From positions 1 through 27,270 of the forward strand of contig CAISIP010000514.1 in the NCBI GenBank assembly GCA_903885415.1: a stretch of DNA of 27,270 bases. Reading direction: 5' to 3'. Positions 14,225-21,332 of the stretch are shown here, one piece after another (position 1 is the stretch's first letter; each line of letters begins with the position of its first letter). The translations under genes and the position numbers were made by a program. The notes beneath the pieces are model-generated. The model saw nothing but the letters and a program-made list of their open reading frames with translations. It was not told the DNA's origin and ran no database searches. The stretch comes from an uncultured beta proteobacterium. GTDB lineage: Bacteria; Pseudomonadota; Gammaproteobacteria; Burkholderiales; Burkholderiaceae_C.

Positions 14225-15097
14225 ATGAACCGACAAGCCCCAAGCGGTCTCGCGCTCGACGCGCGCCAGCGTGCCATGCTGCAGGAAATGCAGGTCCGTG
14301 TCTGGACGCCGCTGGCGACCGGCCCGGGCGCAGCTGCCGATGCGCACGCGCCTGGTGCAGCGCCGGCCGTGGCGCGCGCAACGGCGCTTGGCACGGCCTC
14401 AACCCGGAACGACAGCACGCCGGTGCAGCCGCCTTTGGCGCTGCCTACGCTGCCGACCTCGGAGCCTGCCGGCGAGCGCGGCACCCCGAGGCCTGACAGC
14501 GCGACGGATTGGCAGGCGCTGCAGCGCGCTGTCAGCGAATGCGCCGCCTGCGGACTATGCGCCGGCCGAAAGGCAGCGGTATTCCAAACCGAGGCGGTGC
14601 ATCGGCAGGCAGACTGGCTGGTTGTGGGCGAGCCGCCGGACGAGAACGAGGAGCGCGCGGGTGCCCCATTTGTGGCCCAGGCGGGCCAACTGCTAGATGC
14701 CATGTTGCGCAGCGTTGGGGTCGCTCGCGACGGCATGGGCAGCGCGGGGGCGCGGCTGAGCAACGTCGTCAAATGCCGACCGGCCAAGGTGCGCAACCCG
14801 CAGCCCGACGAGCTTGCCCTGTGTGCGGCGCACCTGCAACGCGAGATTGCGCTGGTACAGCCCAGGCTCATCCTGGCGATGGGTCGCTTTGCAGCGCAGT
14901 CGCTGCTGGAGGCGGGCGGGCCCGATCTGGCCGCGCAGCCCTTTGACAGGCTGCGTGGCCAGGTTCACCGCTACCAGGGGCTGCCGGTGGTCGTGACCTA
15001 TCACCCGGTGCATCTGTTGCGCATGCAGGAAAACAAGGCCAAGGCCTGGGCCGATCTGTGCCTGGCCCAGGGCCTTGCGCGCCGAAGCGAAACCTGA
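14225..15097 (+). CDS. Uracil-DNA glycosylase, family 4-like (iron-sulfur)
   Basis: The conserved domain begins near residue 95 of 290. It has a cysteine cluster CAACGLC (106, 109, 112), then C184 and C200. The C184-x15-C200 spacing and the CxxC pair fit the four [4Fe-4S] ligands of family 4 uracil-DNA glycosylases. Other signatures are VVGEPPDENEERAGAPFVAQAGQLL (the first motif, GEAPGxxED in most members), the VKCRP loop around C184, and the late THPVHLLR-like motif (HPVHLLR 260-266). Such enzymes remove uracil from DNA. Residues 30-92 form an Ala/Pro/Thr-rich, probably disordered extension. The first motif is unusual (PPD in place of APG), so activity should be tested. The gene follows rimI after ten bases. 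Confidence 0.87.
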   Translation: MNRQAPSGLALDARQRAMLQEMQVRVWTPLATGPGAAADAHAPGAAPAVARATALGTASTRNDSTPVQPPLALPTLPTSEPAGERGTPRPDSATDWQALQRAVSECAACGLCAGRKAAVFQTEAVHRQADWLVVGEPPDENEERAGAPFVAQAGQLLDAMLRSVGVARDGMGSAGARLSNVVKCRPAKVRNPQPDELALCAAHLQREIALVQPRLILAMGRFAAQSLLEAGGPDLAAQPFDRLRGQVHRYQGLPVVVTYHPVHLLRMQENKAKAWADLCLAQGLARRSET

Positions 15098-15101
15098 CAA
15101 T
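15075..15101 (+). promoter_or_regulatory. Weak candidate promoter of pyrF
   Basis: TTGCGC (15075-15080) and GACAAT (15096-15101) are separated by 15 bases at the end of the glycosylase gene, giving a leader of about 15 bases before pyrF. The spacer is short and the -10 imperfect, so transcription from the upstream operon is equally likely. Confidence 0.3.
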
Positions 15102-15122
15102 CCAAGTGGACAGAAAGCTTCC

Positions 15123-15965
15123 ATGAACTTTATAGACATGCTCGCGCGCGCAGAGCGCCAAAACCAGTCGCTGTTGTGCGTGGGCCTAGACCCCGAGCCG
15201 GCACGCTTTCCAGCCGGCATGGCCGGCGACGCGGGACGGATATTCGATTTTTGTGCGGCTATCGTCGACGCAACCGCCGACCTGGTGATCGCTTTCAAGC
15301 CGCAGATCGCCTACTTTGCAGCGCACCGGGCCGAGCCCCAACTCGAGCGCCTGATTGCCCATATCCGCAGTGCAGCGCCGCAGGTGCCGGTGATTCTGGA
15401 CGCCAAGCGCGGTGACATCGGCGCCACCGCCGAGCAATACGCTCTTGAGGCCTTCGAGCGTTACGGCGCGGATGCCGTGACCCTGTCGCCGTTCATGGGT
15501 TTCGACTCGGTGCAGCCTTACCTCAAGCGCGAGGGCAAGGGGGCTTTCCTCTTATGCCGCACCTCCAACGCCGGCGGCGACGATCTGCAGAACCAGCGCC
15601 TGGCCGCAGTGCCCGGTCAGCCACTGTTGTATGAACACATCGCCAGCCTGGCCCAGGGCGCATGGAATACCAATGGCCAGCTTGGTCTGGTGGTGGGCGC
15701 CACCTACCCGGGGGAAATAGCGCGGGTCCGCGAGCGTGCGCCGACCGTTCCCCTGTTGATTCCTGGCGTCGGCGCCCAGGGCGGCGATCCCGTGGCCACG
15801 GTGCGCGCCGGCTGGCGCGCCGAAGCCGGGCGCACGCTCGCACCCATCGTGGTGAATGCGTCGCGCTCGATCCTTTACGCCTCGTCCTCTGAGCACTTCG
15901 CCACCGCGGCGCGCGCCGAGGCGCGCAAGACGCGCGACCAGTTGCAGGCGGCTCGCGGCCCGTAG
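15123..15965 (+). CDS. pyrF: Orotidine 5'-phosphate decarboxylase, type 2
   Basis: This 280-residue enzyme converts orotidine monophosphate to UMP, the last step of de novo pyrimidine synthesis. It shows LLCVGLDPEP (17-26), FKPQIAYFAAHR, the catalytic DAKRGDIG (residues 93-100), ADAVTLSPFMG and LLIPGVGAQGGDP. Length and the long insert after the FLLCRTSNAGGDDLQ stretch place it in the larger type 2 subfamily common in betaproteobacteria and actinobacteria, not the 230-residue E. coli type. The start at 15123 gives MNFIDMLARAE, the usual beginning; the frame is open upstream but overlaps the glycosylase gene. A GC-rich hairpin follows the stop. Confidence 0.97.
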   Translation: MNFIDMLARAERQNQSLLCVGLDPEPARFPAGMAGDAGRIFDFCAAIVDATADLVIAFKPQIAYFAAHRAEPQLERLIAHIRSAAPQVPVILDAKRGDIGATAEQYALEAFERYGADAVTLSPFMGFDSVQPYLKREGKGAFLLCRTSNAGGDDLQNQRLAAVPGQPLLYEHIASLAQGAWNTNGQLGLVVGATYPGEIARVRERAPTVPLLIPGVGAQGGDPVATVRAGWRAEAGRTLAPIVVNASRSILYASSSEHFATAARAEARKTRDQLQAARGP

Positions 15966-15966
15966 T

Positions 15967-16010
15967 GCGGCCCCCTGGGCGGGGCCGCCGATCGACGGCG
16001 ACACGCCGTC
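15967..16010. terminator. Tandem GC hairpins between convergent pyrF and ABC ATPase genes
   Basis: Two perfect inverted repeats stand side by side: GCGGCCCC/GGGGCCGC (15967-15988, 6-base loop) and GACGGCG/CGCCGTC (15994-16010, loop ACA). The second reaches the stop codon of the minus-strand gene. No T-run follows on either strand, so they are not textbook intrinsic terminators, but their location between converging genes suggests a bidirectional transcription barrier or 3'-end protection. Confidence 0.5.
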
Positions 16011-17052
16011 AGCGTGACAGGCAGCGAACGCGACCGGGATCGATCGACAGCGTGACGGTGTCACCGTCGGCGAACACCTGGTCATTTGCGGCGAGCACCT
16101 TAATCTCCATGCCGGCCAGTTGCAGCACATACCGGTTGCGCGACCCCAGGTACACCCGGGCGCGGACCCGTGCCTGCAAGCCGGCGCCGCCCGCCACGCC
16201 CAGGCTCAGGTCTTCCTGGCGCAGGGCCAGTGTGGTGGGCCCGATCGCCGTGCTGCCGCGTGCAAGGGCGAGACGCTGGCCATCCGCCAGGACCGCCACT
16301 GCTGCCGGCGCATGCGCGATGGTCGCCGGAACCAGGTTGGCGGCGCCGAGGAAACTGGATGCAAACGCGCTGCCCGGCTGCGCGTAGATCTCGGCCGGTG
16401 TGCCCTGTTGTTCTATCCGTCCGCCGTTGAACAGGATGATGCGGTTCGACAGGCTGAGGGCTTCCTCCTGGTCGTGCGTGACGAAGATCGTGGTCAGACC
16501 CAGGCGCTTGTGGATGTCCATCAGCTCGACCTGCATGTCTTCGCGCAGCCGCGCGTCCAGATTGGACAGCGGCTCGTCGAGCAGCAGCACCTTGGGACGC
16601 GACACGATGGCGCGGGCCAGCGCCACGCGCTGCTGCTGGCCGCCCGACAACTGCTCGGGTCGGCGCTCGGCCAGGTGCCCGAGTTGGACCGTGTCGAGCG
16701 CGGCCTTCACCTTGTCCTGCTGCTCCTGGCGCGCGCCAATGCGGCGCATGCGTAGCGGAAAACGCACGTTCTCCGCTACGCTGAGGTGCGGTAGCAGCGC
16801 ATACGACTGGAACATCATTGCAATGTCGCGCTGTTCCGGCGGGAGGTCGGTGACCACCCGCCCGTCGATCTCGACGCTGCCCGAGTTCACGCTCTCCAGC
16901 CCCGCCACGATGCGCAGCAAGGTGGTCTTACCGCAGCCCGAGGCGCCGAGCAGGCTGACAAATTCGCCCGAGGCGATGTCCAGCGACACATCGTCGATGA
17001 CGGTGTTGGTGCCAAAGGACTTGCGGATGGCGTGCAGACGGACATTCGCCAT
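16009..17052 (-). CDS. ABC transporter ATP-binding protein, spermidine/putrescine (PotA) type
   Basis: The 347-residue ATPase shows Walker A GASGCGKTT (36-44), Q-loop MMFQSYALLPHLSVAENV, signature LSGGQQQRVALARA (135-148), Walker B LLLDEPLSNLD (156-166) and the H-loop FVTHDQEEALSLS. The last 110 residues form a TOBE-type regulatory domain, as in PotA, FbpC and MalK-like importers. It powers import through the two permeases encoded just upstream. An AGGAG is placed before the ATG inside the end of the preceding permease gene, whose stop is three bases away. Last gene of the operon. The substrate is not shown by this subunit. Confidence 0.93.
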   Translation of the reverse strand: MANVRLHAIRKSFGTNTVIDDVSLDIASGEFVSLLGASGCGKTTLLRIVAGLESVNSGSVEIDGRVVTDLPPEQRDIAMMFQSYALLPHLSVAENVRFPLRMRRIGARQEQQDKVKAALDTVQLGHLAERRPEQLSGGQQQRVALARAIVSRPKVLLLDEPLSNLDARLREDMQVELMDIHKRLGLTTIFVTHDQEEALSLSNRIILFNGGRIEQQGTPAEIYAQPGSAFASSFLGAANLVPATIAHAPAAVAVLADGQRLALARGSTAIGPTTLALRQEDLSLGVAGGAGLQARVRARVYLGSRNRYVLQLAGMEIKVLAANDQVFADGDTVTLSIDPGRVRCLSR

Positions 17053-17055
17053 GGT

Positions 17056-17859
17056 TCAGCTCCTTGCGAAACGTTGGAGGCCTAGGATTTTGTCGATCAC
17101 CAGGATCATCAGGACCGTAAAGGCGATCATGATGGCCGAGACGGCCGCCACCGACGGATCGGGGCTGAACTCTAGCTGGCCGTAGATCTGTACCGGCAGG
17201 GTGGTCATGTCGGGCTTGCGCAGGAACAATGACAACACGGCTTCGTCAAAGGAGATGTTGAACGCGAAGAAGGCCCCCGCGCCCAGGCCGGGGATGCATT
17301 GCGGCAGCACGACGAACCACAGCCGCTGCAGCCGGCCGGCCCCCATGGTGCCGGCGGCCTCCTCCAGAAAAGGGTCGGACTCGGACAACACCGCCAGCGT
17401 GGTGCGGATCACATACGGCATGGCCACCACGGTGTGGCTGAGCCACAGCGTCAGGACGGATATCTGCCCGAAGACCTTGCTCCAGAACATCAGCATGCCA
17501 ATCGCGAAAATGATGGTCGGCAGCACCAGAGGCGACAGGAAGAAGGTCGCCATCAGGCCCGAGAACGGCAGCTTGCCGCGGTGCAGCGCCACGGCTGCCG
17601 CACCGCCCGCCAGGGTGGCCGCCAGCGTCACCAGCACGGCGATCTTCAGACTCGTCACGGCCGATGCCAGGTAAGTCCCCGAGCCCAGGACCTCCTGGTA
17701 CCAGCGCAGGCTCCAGCCCTGCGGCGGAAAGGCGATGAATTCGCTTTGCGAGAACGACACGCCCACCACCACCGCCAGCGGCGCCAGCAACACGAGCACC
17801 GTCAGCACCACCAGCACGGTGGCCAGAATGCGGACCGGAGTCGGGATCGCCTTAACCAT
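17056..17859 (-). CDS. ABC transporter permease, PotC type
   Basis: This 267-residue permease has six hydrophobic helices. The cytoplasmic EAA loop reads EEAAGTMGAGRLQRLWFVVLPQCIPGL, which docks the ATPase. The N-terminus (LVVLTVLVLLAPLAVVVGVSFSQSEFIAFPPQGWSLRWYQEVLG) is typical of the second permease of spermidine/putrescine-type importers. Its start overlaps the end of the PotB-type gene by eight bases with no visible Shine-Dalgarno, so translation is probably coupled. Confidence 0.92.
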   Translation of the reverse strand: MVKAIPTPVRILATVLVVLTVLVLLAPLAVVVGVSFSQSEFIAFPPQGWSLRWYQEVLGSGTYLASAVTSLKIAVLVTLAATLAGGAAAVALHRGKLPFSGLMATFFLSPLVLPTIIFAIGMLMFWSKVFGQISVLTLWLSHTVVAMPYVIRTTLAVLSESDPFLEEAAGTMGAGRLQRLWFVVLPQCIPGLGAGAFFAFNISFDEAVLSLFLRKPDMTTLPVQIYGQLEFSPDPSVAAVSAIMIAFTVLMILVIDKILGLQRFARS

Positions 17860-18673
17860 GTTTCGGCGTGTTCATCTTCACGTAGGGGACGAGCACCAGC
17901 AGGACGCCGACAAACAGGATCACCGCCTGCGCCGCCGCGAAGGGCCACTCCAGCGTCTGCGTGACCGATTTGTAGACCGATCCCGCCAGCACCTGGATGC
18001 GCGCGCCGCCCATCAGGCTGGGCGTGACGAAGGAGCTCGCCGACAGCGTGAAGACAAGCAGGGAGCCGGCCACGATTCCCGGCAGGGACAGGGGCAGGAC
18101 CACGCTGCGCAGGGTCGACAGGAAGCTGCCGCCCATGGTGCGGGCGGCCTCCTCAAGCCGGGGGTCAATGCGGGTGATAACGCCCAGGATGGACAGGGTC
18201 ATGAAGGGCAGCAGCACCTGCACCATGCCAATCACGATCGCCGACTCGGTGTGCATGAGCTGGAAGTTGCGCTCGGCCCAGCCGAGGTCGCGGACGAACT
18301 GCGACACCAGACCGTTGCGGCTGAGCAGCACCATCCAGCCGAAGGTGCGCACCACCACGCTGGTCATCAGCGGCAGGATGACGGCCACCACCAGCCACAT
18401 GCGCAGACGCGGACCGACGCGGGCCATGATGTAGGCGAACGGAAATCCCAGCAGGGCGCAGATCAGGGTGATCACCAGCGACAGGCGCACCGTGCGCCAC
18501 AACACGCCAAGGTAAAACGGGTCGCTCAGGAAGCGCGTGTAGTGCTCCAGCGAGGGGCCGTCGCGGCCCGACAGGCTGAGGGAGAGCATCTGCCCGATGG
18601 GCAAAAAGTAGGCCAGGACCAGCAGGCCCAGTCCCGGCAGCGCCAGCAGCAGGTTTTCGGCACGGTCATTCAT
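17852..18673 (-). CDS. ABC transporter permease, PotB type
   Basis: This 273-residue inner-membrane protein has six helices. It carries the start LPGLGLLVLAYFLPIGQMLSLSLSG, common in PotB-like permeases, and the EAA loop EEAARTMGGSFLSTLRSVVLPLSLPGI. It pairs with the PotC-type permease to form the transport channel. The gene follows the binding-protein gene after 33 bases and has an AGG-containing stretch before its ATG. Confidence 0.92.
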   Translation of the reverse strand: MNDRAENLLLALPGLGLLVLAYFLPIGQMLSLSLSGRDGPSLEHYTRFLSDPFYLGVLWRTVRLSLVITLICALLGFPFAYIMARVGPRLRMWLVVAVILPLMTSVVVRTFGWMVLLSRNGLVSQFVRDLGWAERNFQLMHTESAIVIGMVQVLLPFMTLSILGVITRIDPRLEEAARTMGGSFLSTLRSVVLPLSLPGIVAGSLLVFTLSASSFVTPSLMGGARIQVLAGSVYKSVTQTLEWPFAAAQAVILFVGVLLVLVPYVKMNTPKHG

Positions 18674-18706
18674 GACCGCCGCCTGCCCCCTGAGGCCGGC
18701 GCGGGT

Positions 18707-19747
18707 TCAACGGGCAATCGTCTTGCTCCAGCGCTCGACCCAACTGGCGCGGTTGGCCTCGATCGTGGGGGCGTCGAAACGGAACAGGTTCTGCATGCTG
18801 GCCGCACCGTAGGCCACGGTGGCGGCGACGTCCGGGGCCAGCTTGGCCTTGGCGTTGGTGGGTGAATAACGCAACTCGTTGGCAAAACAGGCCTGGGCGC
18901 TTTCCGACAGGCTCATGTCGATGAACTTCAGGGCCAGGGCCTGGTTGGGGCGGTTGGCCACCAAGTTGGCGGTGATGAAACTCGCCGGCGTGCCCTCGAC
19001 CCCCTGCGCGAACTTGACCGGCAGATTGGCCTTGGTCAGCGTGTAGGCGTAGTCGGAGGCGTAGGGCGCGATGGTGGCGCCGTTCTGGGCGAACTCGCGC
19101 TGGATCTCGGGCGAGGTGGTGACGACGATCGCACCGCCGGTCAGCAGCTTCTTGACGGCGTCCAGGCCGGGCTGGATATTCTTCAGGTCGCCACCGGCCA
19201 CCCGGTTGATCATCAGGAAGCCCAGCATGCCGTAGCCGTTGGAGATGTCGGTCAGCACCAGCTTGTTGCTGACCTTCGGGTCCAGCAGGTCCTTCCAGCT
19301 AGTGGGCGCCTTGGGCAGGGACTGGCTGTTGTAGACCAGGCCGATGGCGGCGATGGAGTACACCGGGCCCTCGCCCTTGGCCAGCCCGGCCTTGGCCACC
19401 GGGTAGAGATCGGCGAGGTTCGGTACCTTGGCCGCGTCGATCGCAGCCAGCAAGCCTTCGGAGGCGGCCACAATCTCCTGGCCGCCCGAGAAGTGGATCA
19501 CGTCGAACTGGGGCGCCGCCTTCTGGGCCCGGACCTGCGCGAAGGCGTCTGCCGAGTAGGCTGTGACCACCCGGGTGGTGGCGCCGGTTTCCTTTTCGAA
19601 CGGGGTGATGACGCACTTGCGGTGTGCCGTCTCGTAGGCGCCACCGAAGGAGTTGATCGTCAGGGTCTTGTCCTGTGCGAGCGCGGTGCCGGCCAGCAAC
19701 GACAGGGTGGTGGCGGCGAGGGCCGTCAAGTCAAAGCGGATTTTCAT
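18707..19747 (-). CDS. ABC transporter substrate-binding protein, PotD/PotF-like
   Basis: The 346-residue protein starts with a clear signal peptide, ending TALAQ with cleavage after residue 24, so the mature protein is periplasmic. TLTINSFGGAYETAHRKCVITPFEKETGATTRVVTAYS is the usual first lobe of the spermidine/putrescine-type (SBP class D) binding proteins, and the C-terminal lobe has ANLVANRPNQALALKFIDMSLS. AAGGAG lies seven bases before the ATG, the strongest ribosome site of the operon, as expected for the most abundant subunit. Family members bind polyamines but also other small organic compounds; the polyamine-binding aspartates could not be confirmed by eye, so the substrate is open. 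Confidence 0.92.
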   Translation of the reverse strand: MKIRFDLTALAATTLSLLAGTALAQDKTLTINSFGGAYETAHRKCVITPFEKETGATTRVVTAYSADAFAQVRAQKAAPQFDVIHFSGGQEIVAASEGLLAAIDAAKVPNLADLYPVAKAGLAKGEGPVYSIAAIGLVYNSQSLPKAPTSWKDLLDPKVSNKLVLTDISNGYGMLGFLMINRVAGGDLKNIQPGLDAVKKLLTGGAIVVTTSPEIQREFAQNGATIAPYASDYAYTLTKANLPVKFAQGVEGTPASFITANLVANRPNQALALKFIDMSLSESAQACFANELRYSPTNAKAKLAPDVAATVAYGAASMQNLFRFDAPTIEANRASWVERWSKTIAR

Positions 19748-19776
19748 GGAAATGCTCCTTCAGTTGCGGTAAAAAA

Positions 19777-20265
19777 TCAGGCGAGGCGACCGATTTCGAC
19801 GGTCTTAACGCCCTCACGGCGGATCAGGCGGCACTGGTCCGCGATCGCGGGCAGGCCTTCGGTCATGCGGCCCCAGTAGGTGCAGGGAATCCAGCCGGTG
19901 GGGCCAAAGGTGCGTCCGCCGGCGTCATAGAACAGGCCGATCTCCCAGAACTCGCTCGGGTCGTTCTTGAAGAAATTCTTTGGCTGGTAGAACCACAGCA
20001 GTTCGCCCGGATCGGGTTGAACGGTTTGGTTCTCAGGCGGCAGCTTGCGCGGGTCGAAGTTCTGTGCCTCGTCGGGCAGGCCCATCATGATTTCGGGACC
20101 GGAGAACATGGCGTGCGAGGCATCCCAGCGGATTGGCTTTTTCAGCGCGCCCCACAGGGCCTTGCAGGTCTCGGGCGCGTGCTCCCAGTACATGGTGATG
20201 ATGCCTTGCACGTTGGCATCCACGAACTTCAGGTACAACTTCTTGCTATTGTTGGTCTTGGCCAT
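19777..20265 (-). CDS. DUF3830-like (cyclophilin-fold) protein
   Basis: The 162-residue protein has no signal peptide or membrane segment. The pattern TCKALWGAL...ASHAMFSGPEI..., then ENQTVQPDPGELLWFY, EIGLFYDAGGRTFGP and WGRMTEGL resembles the DUF3830 family, whose solved member has a cyclophilin-like beta barrel. The family has no proven function and is often seen beside ABC importers and catabolic genes. Here it is the first gene of the transporter operon, 29 bases ahead of the binding-protein gene, so it is likely cytoplasmic and linked to handling the imported compound. The stretch NFFKNDPSEFW looks like an insert. Family assignment is by recalled motif pattern, not by search. Confidence 0.65.
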   Translation of the reverse strand: MAKTNNSKKLYLKFVDANVQGIITMYWEHAPETCKALWGALKKPIRWDASHAMFSGPEIMMGLPDEAQNFDPRKLPPENQTVQPDPGELLWFYQPKNFFKNDPSEFWEIGLFYDAGGRTFGPTGWIPCTYWGRMTEGLPAIADQCRLIRREGVKTVEIGRLA

Positions 20266-20333
20266 GGTGGAGGAGTCCTATTAGGTGGGAATTTGACCAG
20301 TTTATGGCCGTATCGCGCTGGCGGCGATGTCCT

Positions 20334-20350
20334 ATGGGTATTCGGCCCAT
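20334..20350. promoter_or_regulatory. Inverted repeat upstream of the transporter operon, possible regulator site
   Basis: ATGGG and CCCAT are separated by seven bases in the 127-base gap between the LysR gene and the DUF3830 gene. LysR-type regulators bind interrupted dyads of similar size, but the arms do not fit the strict T-N11-A rule. No convincing promoter hexamers were found in the gap. Confidence 0.3.
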
Positions 20351-20392
20351 CAAATTTTCTTATCGCGCGGCAGAGCGCCGAGGGCCGACTCC

Positions 20393-21313
20393 CTAGACCA
20401 GCCAGGCGGTGGCCGGGTCGACGCTGGCGCAGAAGTTGCTGGCGCTTTTCTGCGCCTGGTCCACGACGTGCAGGATGATGCCCTGGTGGGTGCTGGACTG
20501 GTAGGTGGCGATGATGGGCAGCGGAGGAAAGTGCTTGGACACCCGGATCGGGTGCAGCAGCCCCATCTGCAACTCGCGCCGAATGATCGCCGAGGGAATG
20601 GCCGCGACGCCGAAGCCGTCGATGATCAGGTTGATGATCGCGAACATCGAGTTGGAACTGGTCAGCTTGGACGCCAGCACTTTCTCGTCCTGGAAATAGG
20701 GCGCGATCTGCCGGTACGGCGGCGCGTTCTTCGGGAAGGTGATGATCGGCATGCGCGACAGGTCGTCGACGCTGTACATGCGGTCGGGGTCGATGATCTT
20801 GGGCGAGCCGACCCAGACCATCTGAAGCACATAACTGACAAAGCTGCGGAAGCTGTCGCCGATCGCGGGATCGACCGCGAAGATCAGATCGAACTCGCCG
20901 CGGTGCATGCCGTGCACCAGCCGCTTGGTGCTCTCGACGGTGAGTTCGATCTTCAGGGTCGGCATGGACGCGTGCAGCGACTCCACCATATGCGGCATCC
21001 AGGTCGAGATGACCGAGTCGATCGCGCCGATGCGCAACAGCACCGGGGCCCGTACCTTGAATTCGTCGAGGGTGTTCTTCAGTGCATCGACCGTGTCAAT
21101 CACGTTCTGGAACACCCGCAGGGCTTCCTCGCCCTCGGCGGTGAGTCGGAAATCATGACCGACGCGGTGCACCAGACGGTGGCCGAGTTCCTCCTCGATC
21201 GCCGCCAGGCGCGAAGAGATGGTGGGCTGGGTGGTACTGAGTTCCTGCGCGGTGCGCCCGAAGTGGCGGTTCCGCACCAGCGCGGTAAAGGTGAGCATGT
21301 CCCGGATGCGCAT
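20393..21313 (-). CDS. LysR-family transcriptional regulator
   Basis: The 306-residue protein has the N-terminal winged helix-turn-helix of the family: MLTFTALVRNRHFGRTAQELSTTQPTISSRLAAIEEELGHRLVHR, followed by a two-lobed effector-binding domain (VLLRIGAIDSVISTWMPHM, FDLIFAVDP, the FGVAAIPSAIIRREL hinge region). It probably responds to the compound carried by the downstream ABC importer. The start at 21313 (MRIRDMLTF) fits the family beginning; an upstream start would run into proA. It lies 19 bases after the proA stop and reads in the same direction as the transporter operon, whereas LysR regulators usually face away from their targets. Confidence 0.93.
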   Translation of the reverse strand: MRIRDMLTFTALVRNRHFGRTAQELSTTQPTISSRLAAIEEELGHRLVHRVGHDFRLTAEGEEALRVFQNVIDTVDALKNTLDEFKVRAPVLLRIGAIDSVISTWMPHMVESLHASMPTLKIELTVESTKRLVHGMHRGEFDLIFAVDPAIGDSFRSFVSYVLQMVWVGSPKIIDPDRMYSVDDLSRMPIITFPKNAPPYRQIAPYFQDEKVLASKLTSSNSMFAIINLIIDGFGVAAIPSAIIRRELQMGLLHPIRVSKHFPPLPIIATYQSSTHQGIILHVVDQAQKSASNFCASVDPATAWLV

Positions 21314-21332
21314 GGACGGCCCGGGCGGTGGT

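Noticed and set aside
13315..14871. Open frame of 518 codons on - opposite tsaB, rimI and the glycosylase gene
   Set aside because: Spans three well-supported genes; no conserved pattern in the translation.
17735..18865. Open frame of 376 codons on + opposite the PotB-type permease gene
   Set aside because: The translation is a Gln/His/Arg-rich low-complexity string, typical of the antisense of membrane-protein codons.
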